Source of the DNA: a bacterium
GTDB lineage: Bacteria > Desulfobacterota > JAPLJL01
Direction: 5' to 3'
DNA length: 53,828 bases
Assembly: GCA_028713675.1 (NCBI GenBank)
Contig: JAQTNV010000023.1
Location: forward strand, 1-53,828
Shown: one piece after another, positions 24,337 to 34,500 of the stretch
How positions within the stretch are numbered: position 1 is the stretch's first letter
How the letters are laid out: every line of letters starts with the position of its first letter
Notes under the pieces: generated by a model
Told to the model about the DNA's origin: nothing
Database searches by the model: none
The model's input: only the letters and a program-made list of their open reading frames with translations
Program-made: the position numbers and the translations under genes

Positions 24337-25566
24337 ATGATGAAAATTAATAGAAAACTCCAGATAGCGGGCTCGGTTTTTTTCGTGGCGGTCTGGCTGG
24401 CGGCGCCGGGTTGCGGGGGAAGTTCGGGGAAATATTCCGCCCAGCTGGTCGCGGGGCCGTTCCTCTCTACGGTAACCCAGGATAGCGCCACGATTACCTG
24501 GCAGACCGATAAAAAAGAAAAAGCGATTTTGGAATACGGGTCCGGCGATAGCTATGGAAAACGGGCTTCCGGCCAGACAGAAAAGGATGTTCTGGGAGAA
24601 GAGAACTTTTACCTGAACACGGTTTCCATCGGGGGCTTGGAACCGGTGACCTGGACACATTACCGGATTATCTCCCTCAATCAGCCTTCCCAGGATTATA
24701 GTTTCCGCACTGCCCCAGCGCCGGGCGGAGATTTTCGTTTCATGGTTTACGGGAATTCCAGTCAGAAAGACCTGATGCTAGAAGGAACGGTTCCGGATGA
24801 CAGCATCCACCAGGCGATTTTAAGTGAAATGAAAGAACTGGCCCCGGATTTCGTGATCAATACCGGGGATATGGTTCGCCTGGGCGATTTGCCCGCGGAG
24901 TGGATACATTTCCTTTCAATCCTGGGAGATTTTGCTTCGGGGATCTCTTTCTACCCGGTTCTGGGCAATCACGACCAGGGCGGGGAGGAGATGATGTCCG
25001 GTTTTTTCGGCACTCCCCCCGACGTTTATTACAGTTTTGATTATGGGAACTCGCACTTCACCGTGATCAATACCTATGTGGATTTTTCCGACGACAGCGT
25101 GCAAAAACAATGGCTGGCGAAGGATTTAACCGAAGCCAAGCAAAGAGCGGGCATCACCCGGCTTTTCGCATTCATGCACGCCCCGGCTTATTGCAGCGCT
25201 CCGAACCTGCATAGTGATGACCAGGGAAACCCGGACGCCCAGCAGGGTGAAGATGCCCTGGAATATCTCGCCCCCCTTTTCACGAGCCAGGGAGTCAAAA
25301 TGGTTTTCCAGGGGCATGTTCGGATTTATGAGCGGACCAAGGCCATTAGCGGTAAAAGCGGGACCGCTAGCCCGGCCGGAGTGGTTTATATAGTCACCGG
25401 GGGAGGGGGTGCTTTGCTTGATAGTACCGGCTCCCTGACTGCGCAGCCCTGGACCGTCTATAAGGAAAGCGCGAATCATTTTGTCGAAATGAGCCTGGGA
25501 TCTAATTCCATGACCCTGAAAGCCAGGTATAAGGACGGGATTGCCTTTGACACCGTGAATTATTAG
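24337..25566 (+). CDS. Purple-acid-phosphatase-like lipoprotein with altered metal site
   Basis: A 409-residue exported protein, signal peptide with a weak lipobox (APGC, Cys 27). Residues 38-130 are a fibronectin-like purple acid phosphatase N-domain (DSATITWQTD). Residues 135-360 follow the metallophosphoesterase order, with GDMV, LGNHDQ and AFMHAP present, but the first metal motif reads VYGNSS where family members have an Asp, and the last reads FQGHVRIYER where GHVH is expected. Two ligands are therefore replaced (Asp to Asn, His to Arg), so catalysis may be lost or changed. A GAGGGA ribosome site is present. A second secreted phosphoesterase follows downstream. Confidence 0.82.
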   Translation: MMKINRKLQIAGSVFFVAVWLAAPGCGGSSGKYSAQLVAGPFLSTVTQDSATITWQTDKKEKAILEYGSGDSYGKRASGQTEKDVLGEENFYLNTVSIGGLEPVTWTHYRIISLNQPSQDYSFRTAPAPGGDFRFMVYGNSSQKDLMLEGTVPDDSIHQAILSEMKELAPDFVINTGDMVRLGDLPAEWIHFLSILGDFASGISFYPVLGNHDQGGEEMMSGFFGTPPDVYYSFDYGNSHFTVINTYVDFSDDSVQKQWLAKDLTEAKQRAGITRLFAFMHAPAYCSAPNLHSDDQGNPDAQQGEDALEYLAPLFTSQGVKMVFQGHVRIYERTKAISGKSGTASPAGVVYIVTGGGGALLDSTGSLTAQPWTVYKESANHFVEMSLGSNSMTLKARYKDGIAFDTVNY

Positions 25567-25651
25567 ATGAACCAAACAGGAAATAACCAGATTCATTCTA
25601 ATTGAGTGCCGGCCTGGCCCGGGTAACCCCGAAAATACCGTAAAGGGTAAA

Positions 25652-28150
25652 GTGAATTTCAGGCAGGAAATGAAATTGCCCCTAAATCGGTCCGTCAAAA
25701 ACATCGTCGTTTGTCTGGCAATCCTCTCGGTTCTTTCCGCCTGCGGCGGGGGAGGCGGGAAACTGATTTCCCCCGGCGGGGAAGCCTCGCGGGCGGTGGG
25801 ACGCCTCCCGGACGGATCGGTCCTGATCCCCGGGGGATGGCGCGTTTCCCCTCCCGGGATCCAGGTCCTCCTGGGCAGTTTCCCGATGAATATGGTTCTC
25901 TCCCCGGACGGGAAAAACATCGTCGTGACCAACAACGGCTACGGGCTGATGGAATACGCCGAACGCCCGGAGGAACCGGCTACCCTGGAGGATTACAAGG
26001 AATACGAAATAGCGTTCGCGTTCCGCCCCAAGGATCAATCCCTTTCCGTAGTGGACCTGGCTTCAGGGCGGGTGGTCCAGAATATCTGGGCCCATGCCTA
26101 TCCGGGTTCCGCCACCAGCGAGGCCTTCTTTCTCGGGCTCGCCTGGGATGCGGCCGGGAACAAGCTTTATGCCTCGGGAGGACAGTCCCAGAAGATCCTG
26201 GTTTATGACTGGCGGAACGGGGGGCTGGATTTAAACCGGGTCATTCCGGTGCCGGGTTTCCCCGGGGGCCTGACCGTTTCTCACCATGGGGACACGCTTT
26301 TCGTGGCCGAGAATATGGGTAACCGCGTGGCGGTGGTTGATCTCCGGAATGATTCCATCCTGAGCGAGATCGCGGTCGGGCCGTACCCTTACTGGCTGAC
26401 CCTGACTCCCGACGGACGAAAGCTCTATGTCTCCAACTGGGGCCCGGCAGAATTGTGGCAGAAATCGCGGGTTTCGGTGATTGACACGGCGGCCCTGAAG
26501 GTAATCGGGGACATCGAGGTCGGGAAAAATCCGGAAGGTATGGCGATCACCTCCGACGGCTCGAGACTTTATGTCGCCAACAGCGACACCGACGATATCT
26601 CGGTGATCGATCCCGGCCTGGACCAGGTGATCGAAACCATTTCCCTCCGGGACTCCCCGGATCTCCCGATGGGGATCTATCCCACGCACCTGAGCCTGAG
26701 CCCGGGGGAGGATCGCCTGTATGTGTCCTGCTCGGGGGAAAACGCCGTCCGGGTGATAGCCCTCCCGGGGCACGGGCTGGCCGGCATCATTCCCGCCGGC
26801 TGGTATCCCACCGCCACCGCGGTCAGCCCGGACCGCCGGAATCTCTATATCGCCAACGCCAAGGGCGAAGGCGCCGGCCCCAACCCGAATTTCGAGTATG
26901 TCGGGGGGATGATCCGGGGGGCCCTCTCGATCATGCCGGTTCCGGATGAGGCGGAACTTGGCGTTTACACGGAAACGGCGCTCGCGAACAACCGGCGCCC
27001 GGCCGGGTTTTTCTCCGCCGGGGAAGTCGCCGCGGGCCGGTCTCCCATTCCCTCCGCCGCGGGGGAGCCTTCCCCGATCAAACATGTCTTTTTCATCATG
27101 AGGGAAAATAAAACCTACGACCAGGTTCTCGGGGACCTGGAAGGAGCCGACGGTGATCCCGGGCTCTGCATTTTCGGGGAGGAATACACCCCCAATTTTC
27201 ATAAGCTGGCCCGCGAGTTCACCAACCTGGATAATTTCTATTCCAACGCGGAGGTTTCGGTCCAGGGGCACATCTGGAACACCGCATTTACCATCAACGA
27301 TTTCAGCGAAAAAACCTGGATGGCCAACTACCGGGACAGTGCCGAGGCCCGGCCGCCTCCGACCTCGCTGGAACCGGCTTCCTATCCCTGGGCCGGGTTC
27401 ATTTTCCATCAGCTCCTCAATTCCGGGGTGGGCTTCCGCGATTACGGCCAGATCGTCGGGATTATCGGAGAGGGGGCGCTGTTCTCGAGGTATTGGGACG
27501 GCAAGTTCTGGGAGATGGCGACCAGGGATGTGGACAAGATCAAACCCATTATTGAAGACATAAATAACGGGAAGGTTGAGCCCTTCACTTATATCCTCCT
27601 GCCCAATGACCATACCTACGGCATTACCCCCGGAAAGCCGGCCCCCGAATCCATGGTGGCGGACAACGACGAGGCCACCGGACGTCTGGTGGAGGCGATT
27701 TCCCGGAGCCCGTACTGGAAAGAGTCGGCCATCTTTATCACCGAGGACGATCCCCAGAGCGGGGCGGATCACGTGGACGCCCACCGGACCCTCGGCCTGG
27801 TGATCAGCCCTTATTCCCGGCGCGGGTTTGTCTCCCATACCCAATACAGCTTTTCCTCGATTCATAAAACGATCGAGCTGATCCTGGGCCTGAACCCGAT
27901 TTCCCGTTCGGATGCCGGGGCGCCCCCGATGTATGACTGCTTTTCCAGCCAACCCGACCCGAAGCCGTTTCTGGCGGTTCCCCGCCGGATCCCGGAGGTG
28001 ATGACCCAATCCCTGGAGCAGATGGATCCGGAATTCAAAGCCATGGCCCGGGAATGCCAGAAGATGAATTGGAATATTCCCGACCAGGTCGAGATCGGGC
28101 ATATCCTTTATAAAGTGATGAAGGATAAAAAAAAGAAGAATAGCCAGTAA
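25652..28150 (+). CDS. Phosphoesterase (PF04185 type) with N-terminal YncE-like propeller
   Basis: An 832-residue lipoprotein. Start is GTG at 25652 or ATG at 25670; both precede a signal peptide ending in LSAC. Residues about 70-440 are a YVTN/YncE-like beta-propeller (repeats such as SVVDLASGRVV, SVIDTAALKVIGDIEVG, LYVANSDTDDISVIDP). Residues about 465-790 are a phosphoesterase of the acid phosphatase/phospholipase C group: FFIMRENKTYDQVLGDL, FYSNAEVSVQGHIW, ITEDDPQSGADHVDAHRT, the last with the metal-binding Glu, Asp and His residues. It acts outside the cytoplasm on phosphate esters. The end of the gene runs into a 7-bp array that supplies the stop codon. Confidence 0.9.
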   Translation: MNFRQEMKLPLNRSVKNIVVCLAILSVLSACGGGGGKLISPGGEASRAVGRLPDGSVLIPGGWRVSPPGIQVLLGSFPMNMVLSPDGKNIVVTNNGYGLMEYAERPEEPATLEDYKEYEIAFAFRPKDQSLSVVDLASGRVVQNIWAHAYPGSATSEAFFLGLAWDAAGNKLYASGGQSQKILVYDWRNGGLDLNRVIPVPGFPGGLTVSHHGDTLFVAENMGNRVAVVDLRNDSILSEIAVGPYPYWLTLTPDGRKLYVSNWGPAELWQKSRVSVIDTAALKVIGDIEVGKNPEGMAITSDGSRLYVANSDTDDISVIDPGLDQVIETISLRDSPDLPMGIYPTHLSLSPGEDRLYVSCSGENAVRVIALPGHGLAGIIPAGWYPTATAVSPDRRNLYIANAKGEGAGPNPNFEYVGGMIRGALSIMPVPDEAELGVYTETALANNRRPAGFFSAGEVAAGRSPIPSAAGEPSPIKHVFFIMRENKTYDQVLGDLEGADGDPGLCIFGEEYTPNFHKLAREFTNLDNFYSNAEVSVQGHIWNTAFTINDFSEKTWMANYRDSAEARPPPTSLEPASYPWAGFIFHQLLNSGVGFRDYGQIVGIIGEGALFSRYWDGKFWEMATRDVDKIKPIIEDINNGKVEPFTYILLPNDHTYGITPGKPAPESMVADNDEATGRLVEAISRSPYWKESAIFITEDDPQSGADHVDAHRTLGLVISPYSRRGFVSHTQYSFSSIHKTIELILGLNPISRSDAGAPPMYDCFSSQPDPKPFLAVPRRIPEVMTQSLEQMDPEFKAMARECQKMNWNIPDQVEIGHILYKVMKDKKKKNSQ

Positions 28151-28168
28151 CAGGCAGCCGGTAGCCGG
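28141..28168 (+). repeat. 7-bp array overlapping a stop codon
   Basis: TAGCCAG, TAACAGG, CAGCCGG and TAGCCGG are four in-phase heptamers; the stop codon TAA (28148-28150) is part of the second unit. It is the same family as 47741-47789. The remainder of the 28151-28369 gap shows nothing recognisable. Confidence 0.75.
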
Positions 28169-28369
28169 GGAGAATGTCCGGCTGATTAAAAATATCAACA
28201 AATAATTTTCTTTGTCCCCCCTGAAGTTCAAGCTATATAATCCAAATTGACGGTTGCCTGATGACATCCTTTGTCATCCGTGTTTGTTATGTTTCTTTGG
28301 TATTTTAAGAATCTGATTTGGAATCAAGGTTGGTATTAAGATGGGAATAAAAACGGATAATAAGCCAGC

Positions 28370-31300
28370 ATGCTGACGGTAAAGTACGGGCCCTTTCACC
28401 CGGGGCTGGAGGAGGATTTCATCCGGTTCCTGAAGGAACTGAAGCAGGAGAACCCGCTTTCACCCGTCGGGGTGGTCACCCCTTCCCGCTGGCTGCTTTC
28501 CCACCTGAAGGAGATCTGTCTCCGGGAGGGGGTTAACCTTTTCCACGTTTCCTTTTCCACCCTGCACGCCTTCGCGCTCAGGATTCTCCGTCGGGAAGGG
28601 GAGACGCTGGCTCCGGACGGGGAGATCGCCTTCGATTTCCTCCTGCGTAAAACCCTCGAGACCGGGGACTGGCCCGGGTATTTCCGCCAGGGGGCGGGGA
28701 ACAAGGGCTTCGCCGAGGCCCTTTACCAGTCCTTCCGCGACCTGAAAGACAGCGGGATTAATCCGGATGACGCCATCGCCGCCGTAAGAGAAGGCTATGT
28801 CCCCGGGGGCGAGCGGGTGGCGGAGATCTTCAGAATCTACCGGGCCTTCGTGCGGAAGCAGGAGGAGCTCGGATTCCGGGACTTGGCCGATTGTTACCGC
28901 GGGGCCGCGGCCCTGATCAGGCGGGATGATTACCGCCCGGGGTCCGACGCCTTGGTTTTGTACGGTTTTTACGATCTTTCCGGGTCCCAGCTCGACCTGG
29001 TGGAGGCGCTTCCGGAGAAATTCCCGGTGAGCTGGTATTTTCCCTTTGACCCGGAGGATCCGGATTACCGTTACGCCGAGCCGTTCTTCAAACTCAAGCC
29101 CGTGGGCCTGGCCCGGGAGATCGTAAACCTGAACCTGAGGTCCGGAGCCGGGAGGGGCAGGGGGCAGAAGCCGGTTCTGATCAGCGCCTGCGGACCCCGC
29201 GACGAGGTTTTCTGGACGGCCAAGAAAATCCTTGAATTGGTTGACGCCCGCGGGTATAAATTCGAAGACATCGCGGTGATCTCCCGGGGGCTGGAGCCCT
29301 ACCGGGAGGCTTTCGCCGCGGTCTTTTCCGAAAACCTGATTCCCTTCTCCGCCAGTATCGGGGAGCCGGTAGCCCTTCATCCTTTCATCCGGGCGGTGAT
29401 GGCCCTGGTCACACTCCCGGGTGAGGGCTTTCCCCGGGGGCAGCTTCTGGAGGTCCTCCGTTCCCCGTATCTGCGGATCCCGGCAGACTCCCGGGGCCCG
29501 GGAAAAAGAACCGATCTCTGGGACAAATGGAGCCGGGCCCTGGGGCTGGTCCGGGGGTTGGACGCCTGGATCCAGGGCTTCCGGCTCGGCGCGGAGAAAG
29601 GGGAAATCCCCGCGGGGGACGAAGTGATCGAGGTGGACCGAGGAGAGGCCGGGATCCTGTTCGAGTTTCTGCAATCCCTCCGGGCTGATTTCGGGGCTTT
29701 ACCGGAAAAGGCCGGCTTCGCCGAATGGATCGGGATTTACCGGAATCTGATCGGAACTTACCTGGATCCGGGGCCTTTGTCCCCGGGCGGTTTTGCAATC
29801 CCAGGAGAGGATCCCCGGGAGGAATTTTATGCGCGCCGGGAAAAGGCGGTGGTTCAATTCCTGGAGACCGCGTTTTCTTCCCTGGCCGGTTTGCGCAAGA
29901 TCGGTTTCGAAGTGGGCCGGGAGGAATTTTTGAAAATTTTCCTTCAGGTTTTGGAAGAGGGAAGGGTCCCCCTGGGGATTCCCGGGTATCCGGGGCGGGG
30001 GGTCCAGATCCTGGACGCCATGGCCTCCCGGGGGCTTCGCTTCAAAGTGGTTTTTCTCCTGGGGGCCAACGAAAAGAACTTTCCCCGCTACATTCAGGAA
30101 GAGCCCTTTCTCCGGGATTCGACCCGCTTCAGGATCCAGGAAACCCTGGGGGTCTATCTGCCCGAAAAGCTGAAGGGGTTCGAAGAGGAAAAGCTGCTTT
30201 TTCATTTCGTCCGGGAATCGGCGGACGACCAGTTATTCATTCTTTTCCAGCGGTCTGACGAGAGCGGAAAGGCCCTGGTCCCATCCCTTTACCTCTCGGA
30301 AATTTCAGGTGAGTTTTCCGCCCCGAAAGCCGATTTTCTGGTGCCCAGAATCAAGCGGGATAAATTTAAAGTTATATGTAAAAAATATGATTATAACTAT
30401 CTTAATATTAAGGAAAATATTATCCATACGTTGCTCATAAACGAAACGCCGGGACCGGGAATTTATGCTTCTTCTCCCGGTTGGGAAAATCAACTCGAGG
30501 TGATGGCCGGATTTAACCGGGCGAGAGGCAAAAACCTGGACCTTGGCCCCGCCGATGGAATAATCGGGGAGATACCCGATTGGTGGCGGGAAAGAAACCG
30601 GAAGGGATTTTCCCCCTCCTCGCTGGAACAGTACACCCGCTGCCCTTTTCAGTATTTTCTGGAACGGGTCCTGGAGATCGAATACCTGCCCGAACCGGAA
30701 CCAGTTTCCGAGATCGGCCGGGACCAGGTCGGATACCTTTATCACCTGGTCCTCAATTCGGTCTACCGGTCCCGGCCGGGAAAGTGGTGGGAGAGTCCCG
30801 GGTGGAAAGAGCCGCTGACCGGGATCATGCGGGAGAATTTCGCGGACTATTCCCGCGGGTTCCCCACGGGCTTTCCCCTGGTCTGGGAGATCCTCCAGGA
30901 GAAGATTTCCCGGAATATCCTCCGGTTCCTGGAATGGGATGCCGGGCGTCTTCGCGAAAACGGAATGACCCCCAGCTTTTTTGAGGAAAAGGTTGAGGGT
31001 TTTCTTCACCTGGGAAAACCGGGATGGGAGAAGATTCTTTTCCACGGAGTCATTGACCGGGTGGATGAGGGAATCGGCGCGGAGGGAAGCCGCCGGAAAA
31101 TAATCGATTACAAATCCCGCTCCCGGCCGCCCGCTTCCGCTTTCAAAACCCGGATTCTCACGGGGAGATCGCTCCAGCCACTGATTTACCCGCTTCTGGC
31201 GGATTTCCTGCCGGCGGGCCCGAAGGGGAAAGGGACGGAGAAACCGGAAACGGAATTCTCGTTCTTATATCTTGAGGGCACCGGGAAGGATGGGGGACCG

Positions 31301-31537
31301 CTGGAGGAAAATTCCCTCGAGAAGGGGATCGGGAACAACCTCCGGGACTTTTTCCCCACCCTGATTTTCCTGCTCGAATCCATCCGGGACGGGCTCTTTT
31401 TCATCAACCCGGACGAGAGGGGGCAATGCGGTTACTGCGATTATTCCTCCGTCTGCCGGAAAAATGACCCCGGCCTCAGGGACAGGAGGAAAAACGATCA
31501 ACGTGCCCAGGCGTTTGCAGGGATAGGGAAAAAATGA
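28370..31537 (+). CDS. AddB-like nuclease subunit (PD-(D/E)XK, Fe-S)
   Basis: A 1055-residue protein. It is the partner of the AddA-like helicase next to it: together they resect double-strand breaks for recombination. The N-terminal two thirds looks like an inactivated UvrD-type helicase; the usual Walker A (GxxGxGKT) is absent, as the N-terminus reads VGVVTPSRWLLSHL. The C-terminal nuclease has GVIDRVD (about 895) and IIDYKSRS (about 912). An iron-sulfur cluster is indicated by YTRCPFQYF (Cys near 757) and CGYCDYSSVC (about 1020-1031), the arrangement known in AddB. The gene ends 34 bp before the first possible start of the AddA-like gene, separated by a repeat. Confidence 0.85.
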   Translation: MLTVKYGPFHPGLEEDFIRFLKELKQENPLSPVGVVTPSRWLLSHLKEICLREGVNLFHVSFSTLHAFALRILRREGETLAPDGEIAFDFLLRKTLETGDWPGYFRQGAGNKGFAEALYQSFRDLKDSGINPDDAIAAVREGYVPGGERVAEIFRIYRAFVRKQEELGFRDLADCYRGAAALIRRDDYRPGSDALVLYGFYDLSGSQLDLVEALPEKFPVSWYFPFDPEDPDYRYAEPFFKLKPVGLAREIVNLNLRSGAGRGRGQKPVLISACGPRDEVFWTAKKILELVDARGYKFEDIAVISRGLEPYREAFAAVFSENLIPFSASIGEPVALHPFIRAVMALVTLPGEGFPRGQLLEVLRSPYLRIPADSRGPGKRTDLWDKWSRALGLVRGLDAWIQGFRLGAEKGEIPAGDEVIEVDRGEAGILFEFLQSLRADFGALPEKAGFAEWIGIYRNLIGTYLDPGPLSPGGFAIPGEDPREEFYARREKAVVQFLETAFSSLAGLRKIGFEVGREEFLKIFLQVLEEGRVPLGIPGYPGRGVQILDAMASRGLRFKVVFLLGANEKNFPRYIQEEPFLRDSTRFRIQETLGVYLPEKLKGFEEEKLLFHFVRESADDQLFILFQRSDESGKALVPSLYLSEISGEFSAPKADFLVPRIKRDKFKVICKKYDYNYLNIKENIIHTLLINETPGPGIYASSPGWENQLEVMAGFNRARGKNLDLGPADGIIGEIPDWWRERNRKGFSPSSLEQYTRCPFQYFLERVLEIEYLPEPEPVSEIGRDQVGYLYHLVLNSVYRSRPGKWWESPGWKEPLTGIMRENFADYSRGFPTGFPLVWEILQEKISRNILRFLEWDAGRLRENGMTPSFFEEKVEGFLHLGKPGWEKILFHGVIDRVDEGIGAEGSRRKIIDYKSRSRPPASAFKTRILTGRSLQPLIYPLLADFLPAGPKGKGTEKPETEFSFLYLEGTGKDGGPLEENSLEKGIGNNLRDFFPTLIFLLESIRDGLFFINPDERGQCGYCDYSSVCRKNDPGLRDRRKNDQRAQAFAGIGKK

Positions 31538-31589
31538 AAGCCAAACGAATTGACGATTTCCGATTGACGATTGACGAATGAAAGCCAAA
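31534..31589 (+). repeat. 7-bp array between 12-bp direct repeats
   Basis: ATGAAAGCCAAA occurs at 31534-31545 and 31578-31589. Between them, ATTGACG (31549, 31563, 31570) and ATTTCCG (31556) are in exact 7-bp phase. The first copy carries the stop codon of the AddB-like gene. Confidence 0.8.
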
Positions 31590-34500
31590 GAAATCCGATG
31601 AAACAGAAAGTAGGGCAAGGCTTCAACCTTGCGGGTAACGTGGAAATTCCAGATTCAGATCAGCGGCAACGGGCGGTTACCGAAACCGGCCGCAATGTTG
31701 TGCTGGTGGCGGGGGCCGGGACGGGCAAGACCACCATCCTGGTGAAAAGGATCGCGGAGACTGTCCTTGGCCAGGGGATTCCCCTGACCCAGGTCGTGGC
31801 CCTGACCTTTACCGAGAAGGCCGCGGCGGAAATGAAAATCCGGCTGGGACAGAAACTGGCCCAGATGCACGGGTCTCTTTCCGCAGAGCGCGGGGGTAAA
31901 GAGGAGGGGGAAACCGGTGACTTATGCGGACGGCACGGCCTCGCCCCCGATGATCTCCGGGCCCGCATCGAGGCGGCCCGCGAAGTCCTGGAGCAGGCCC
32001 AGATCGGGACGATCCACAGCTTCTGTGCCCATCTCCTGCGTCTTTATCCCCTCGAGGCCCGGGTTTCCCCGGGTTTTCAGGTGGATGAGGGCGCGGTTTT
32101 TGAAGAATTCCTCAACCGGAAGTGGGGGGAATGGATCGAGTCGGAGCTCAAGCTCGGGAACCCGCGGGAACCCGAATGGCGGGAGATCCTGGGATTGATC
32201 CGGCTCGAGGACCTGGGCCGGGTGGCCCGGGCGCTCTCCGACTTCGAAATTCCTCTCCCGGCCCCGGACTGGGAACTCGGGGAAGAGGCGAGGCTGGCTG
32301 TCCGTCTCGAAGAATTCTCCCTCCGGCTGCAGGATTTGGTGACCCGTCTGAAACAGGTGAAATCGGTCATTCTGCTCGAGAAGCTCGAGCGGATTGGGGA
32401 GATCGTCCGGATGATCCGGGAAAGAGATCCGGGGAAAGACCAGGCCGTTAGCGAGTTTATTTCGAGCGGCGGCGCGCCTAAGCCCAGCACCAAATGGAGC
32501 GAAGAGGACCGGGAACTGGCGACCCGGCTTTATGACGAGGGAATGGAGCTTGTCCAGGTCAATCCCCGGGCCGCCGGAATGGTTTTCCGTCTGCTCCTGC
32601 CTTTCATCCGGTCTTTTCGGGAGGAATACCTGGCGGAGGGCTGGGTCAATTTTTCCGGGCTGCTTTCCCTGGCCCGGGATCTGCTCTTCCGGCATCCGGA
32701 GGTGAGGCGGGAGCTGAAGCAGAAATTCCGGGCGATCCTGGTGGACGAGTTCCAGGACACCGACCCGATTCAATACCAAATTATTCTCCTGCTCGCGGAA
32801 AAGGTTGAGGGGAAAGCTTCTTCCTGGGATGGGCTTGAACTGGAGCCGGGCAAGCTTTTTATCGTCGGTGATCCCAAGCAGGCCATTTACACCTTCCGGC
32901 GGGCGGATATCGAGGCCTACGAAGAGGTCCTGGAACGGGTTTTGCGCCGGACGGGGGTTCATCTCGATCTTTTCACCAATTTCCGGAGCCATCCGGGGAT
33001 CATCGATTTTGTCAACCGGGTTTTTGACGGGGGCGCGCGTCCGGGCCTGGGGCTGATCGAAGCCCGGGCGGGGGTCCAGCCTTCCTACCACGCGATCCAG
33101 TCCAGCCGGAAGCAGGAGTTTCCGTGCCAGAAGTTGGAAATGATCCTGGTGGACAATCCCGGAGGCGGGCTCTCCGCCGACGAAGCCCGGCGGGGAGAAG
33201 CGGAGCTGATGGTCCGCTGGATCCGGGAGACGGTGGGGGAAACCATTCCCGACCCGGAAAAGGGCAGCCGGAAATCCGGTTATTCAGATATCGCCCTGCT
33301 TCTCCGGTCTTTCACCCCGGTTTCCATTTACCTCGAGGCTTTCAAGGAAGCCGGGATTCCCTATGTAATCCAAGGCGAAAAGACCTTCTTTTCCGCCCAG
33401 GAGGTGCTGGATTTTCATAACCTCTTAAAGGCCGTCGCCGATCCCCAGGACCAGCTCGCGCTGGTCGGGGTTCTTCGCTCGCCCCTGGGTGGATTGAACG
33501 ACCGGGAGATTTACGAGCTCAAGGCCCGATCCGGGCTTTCCTATCTGGACCCGTCGCCGTCATGCCCGCCCGGGCTCGCACCTCTTTTCCGGTCCCTCCG
33601 GGAGTTGAATGCCCTTTCCCGGCAGCTTTCCCTTCCGGAGATTATCGATGAGGTTTTCGCCCGCACTTACATCCGGGAAGTGACGGTGTCCGGGCACCTG
33701 GGCGAGCAGAAGCTCGCGAACCTGGAAAAAATCCGGTCCCGGGCGGCGGAGATGGCCCTCCCGGGCGGACGCCCCTTCGGCCCCGGTCTTTCCGATTTTG
33801 TCCGGATACTCGAAAAATCCCGCCGGGAACTCAAGGAGGAAGGGGAAAGCCCCCTCGCGGACGAGACCGTGGAAGCGGTCCGGGTTATTTCCATTCACAA
33901 GGCCAAGGGGCTGGAGTTCCCCTTCGTGATCCTGGCCGACCTGCACCGTCTCGAACGGGGCGTGGAGGAAGACCAGCCGGTGCGGGCGGACCGCCGGGGG
34001 CAATCCCTGGGGCTTTCGCTGCCGGGGGTGAAATCGCTTTCGGCGATCGAGCTGATCCAAAAAGAGGGACAACGGAAGGAAGAGGAGGAAAAGCGCGTGC
34101 TTTACGTGGCCCTGACCCGGGCGCGCGAGCGCCTGCTCCTCACCGGTTCGGCGCGGTACGAAGAAAATACCTGGCTCCGGCAGATCGCCCGGGCGCTGGA
34201 AACCGATTTCCAGGAACAAAAAACAGGAAGGTTGGATCCGGGCGGCGGGGTCCGGATCGATTTTTCCATTTATGAATTCAATCCCGCCCGGGCCCCGAGG
34301 CGCCGGGCGGCGGCCCGGGCCGGGAAACCCCGGGATTTCTGCCGGATCTCCGAGTTCTGGAAGGGGCGCGAGGAATTTTACCGAAACGTTTCGCCCCGGT
34401 TCCTTTCTCCGACCGGGTTGAATAAAGAGGAGGAAGTCATCGCCCCGGCCCTGACCGGGGAAGACGGCGGACGGAAAAGCCGAAGACCTGGTCCGGCCGG

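Noticed and set aside
26231..28267. Long open frame on the minus strand opposite the phosphoesterase
   Set aside because: It is a shadow of a GC-rich gene: the plus-strand frame has a signal peptide and family motifs, the minus one has none.
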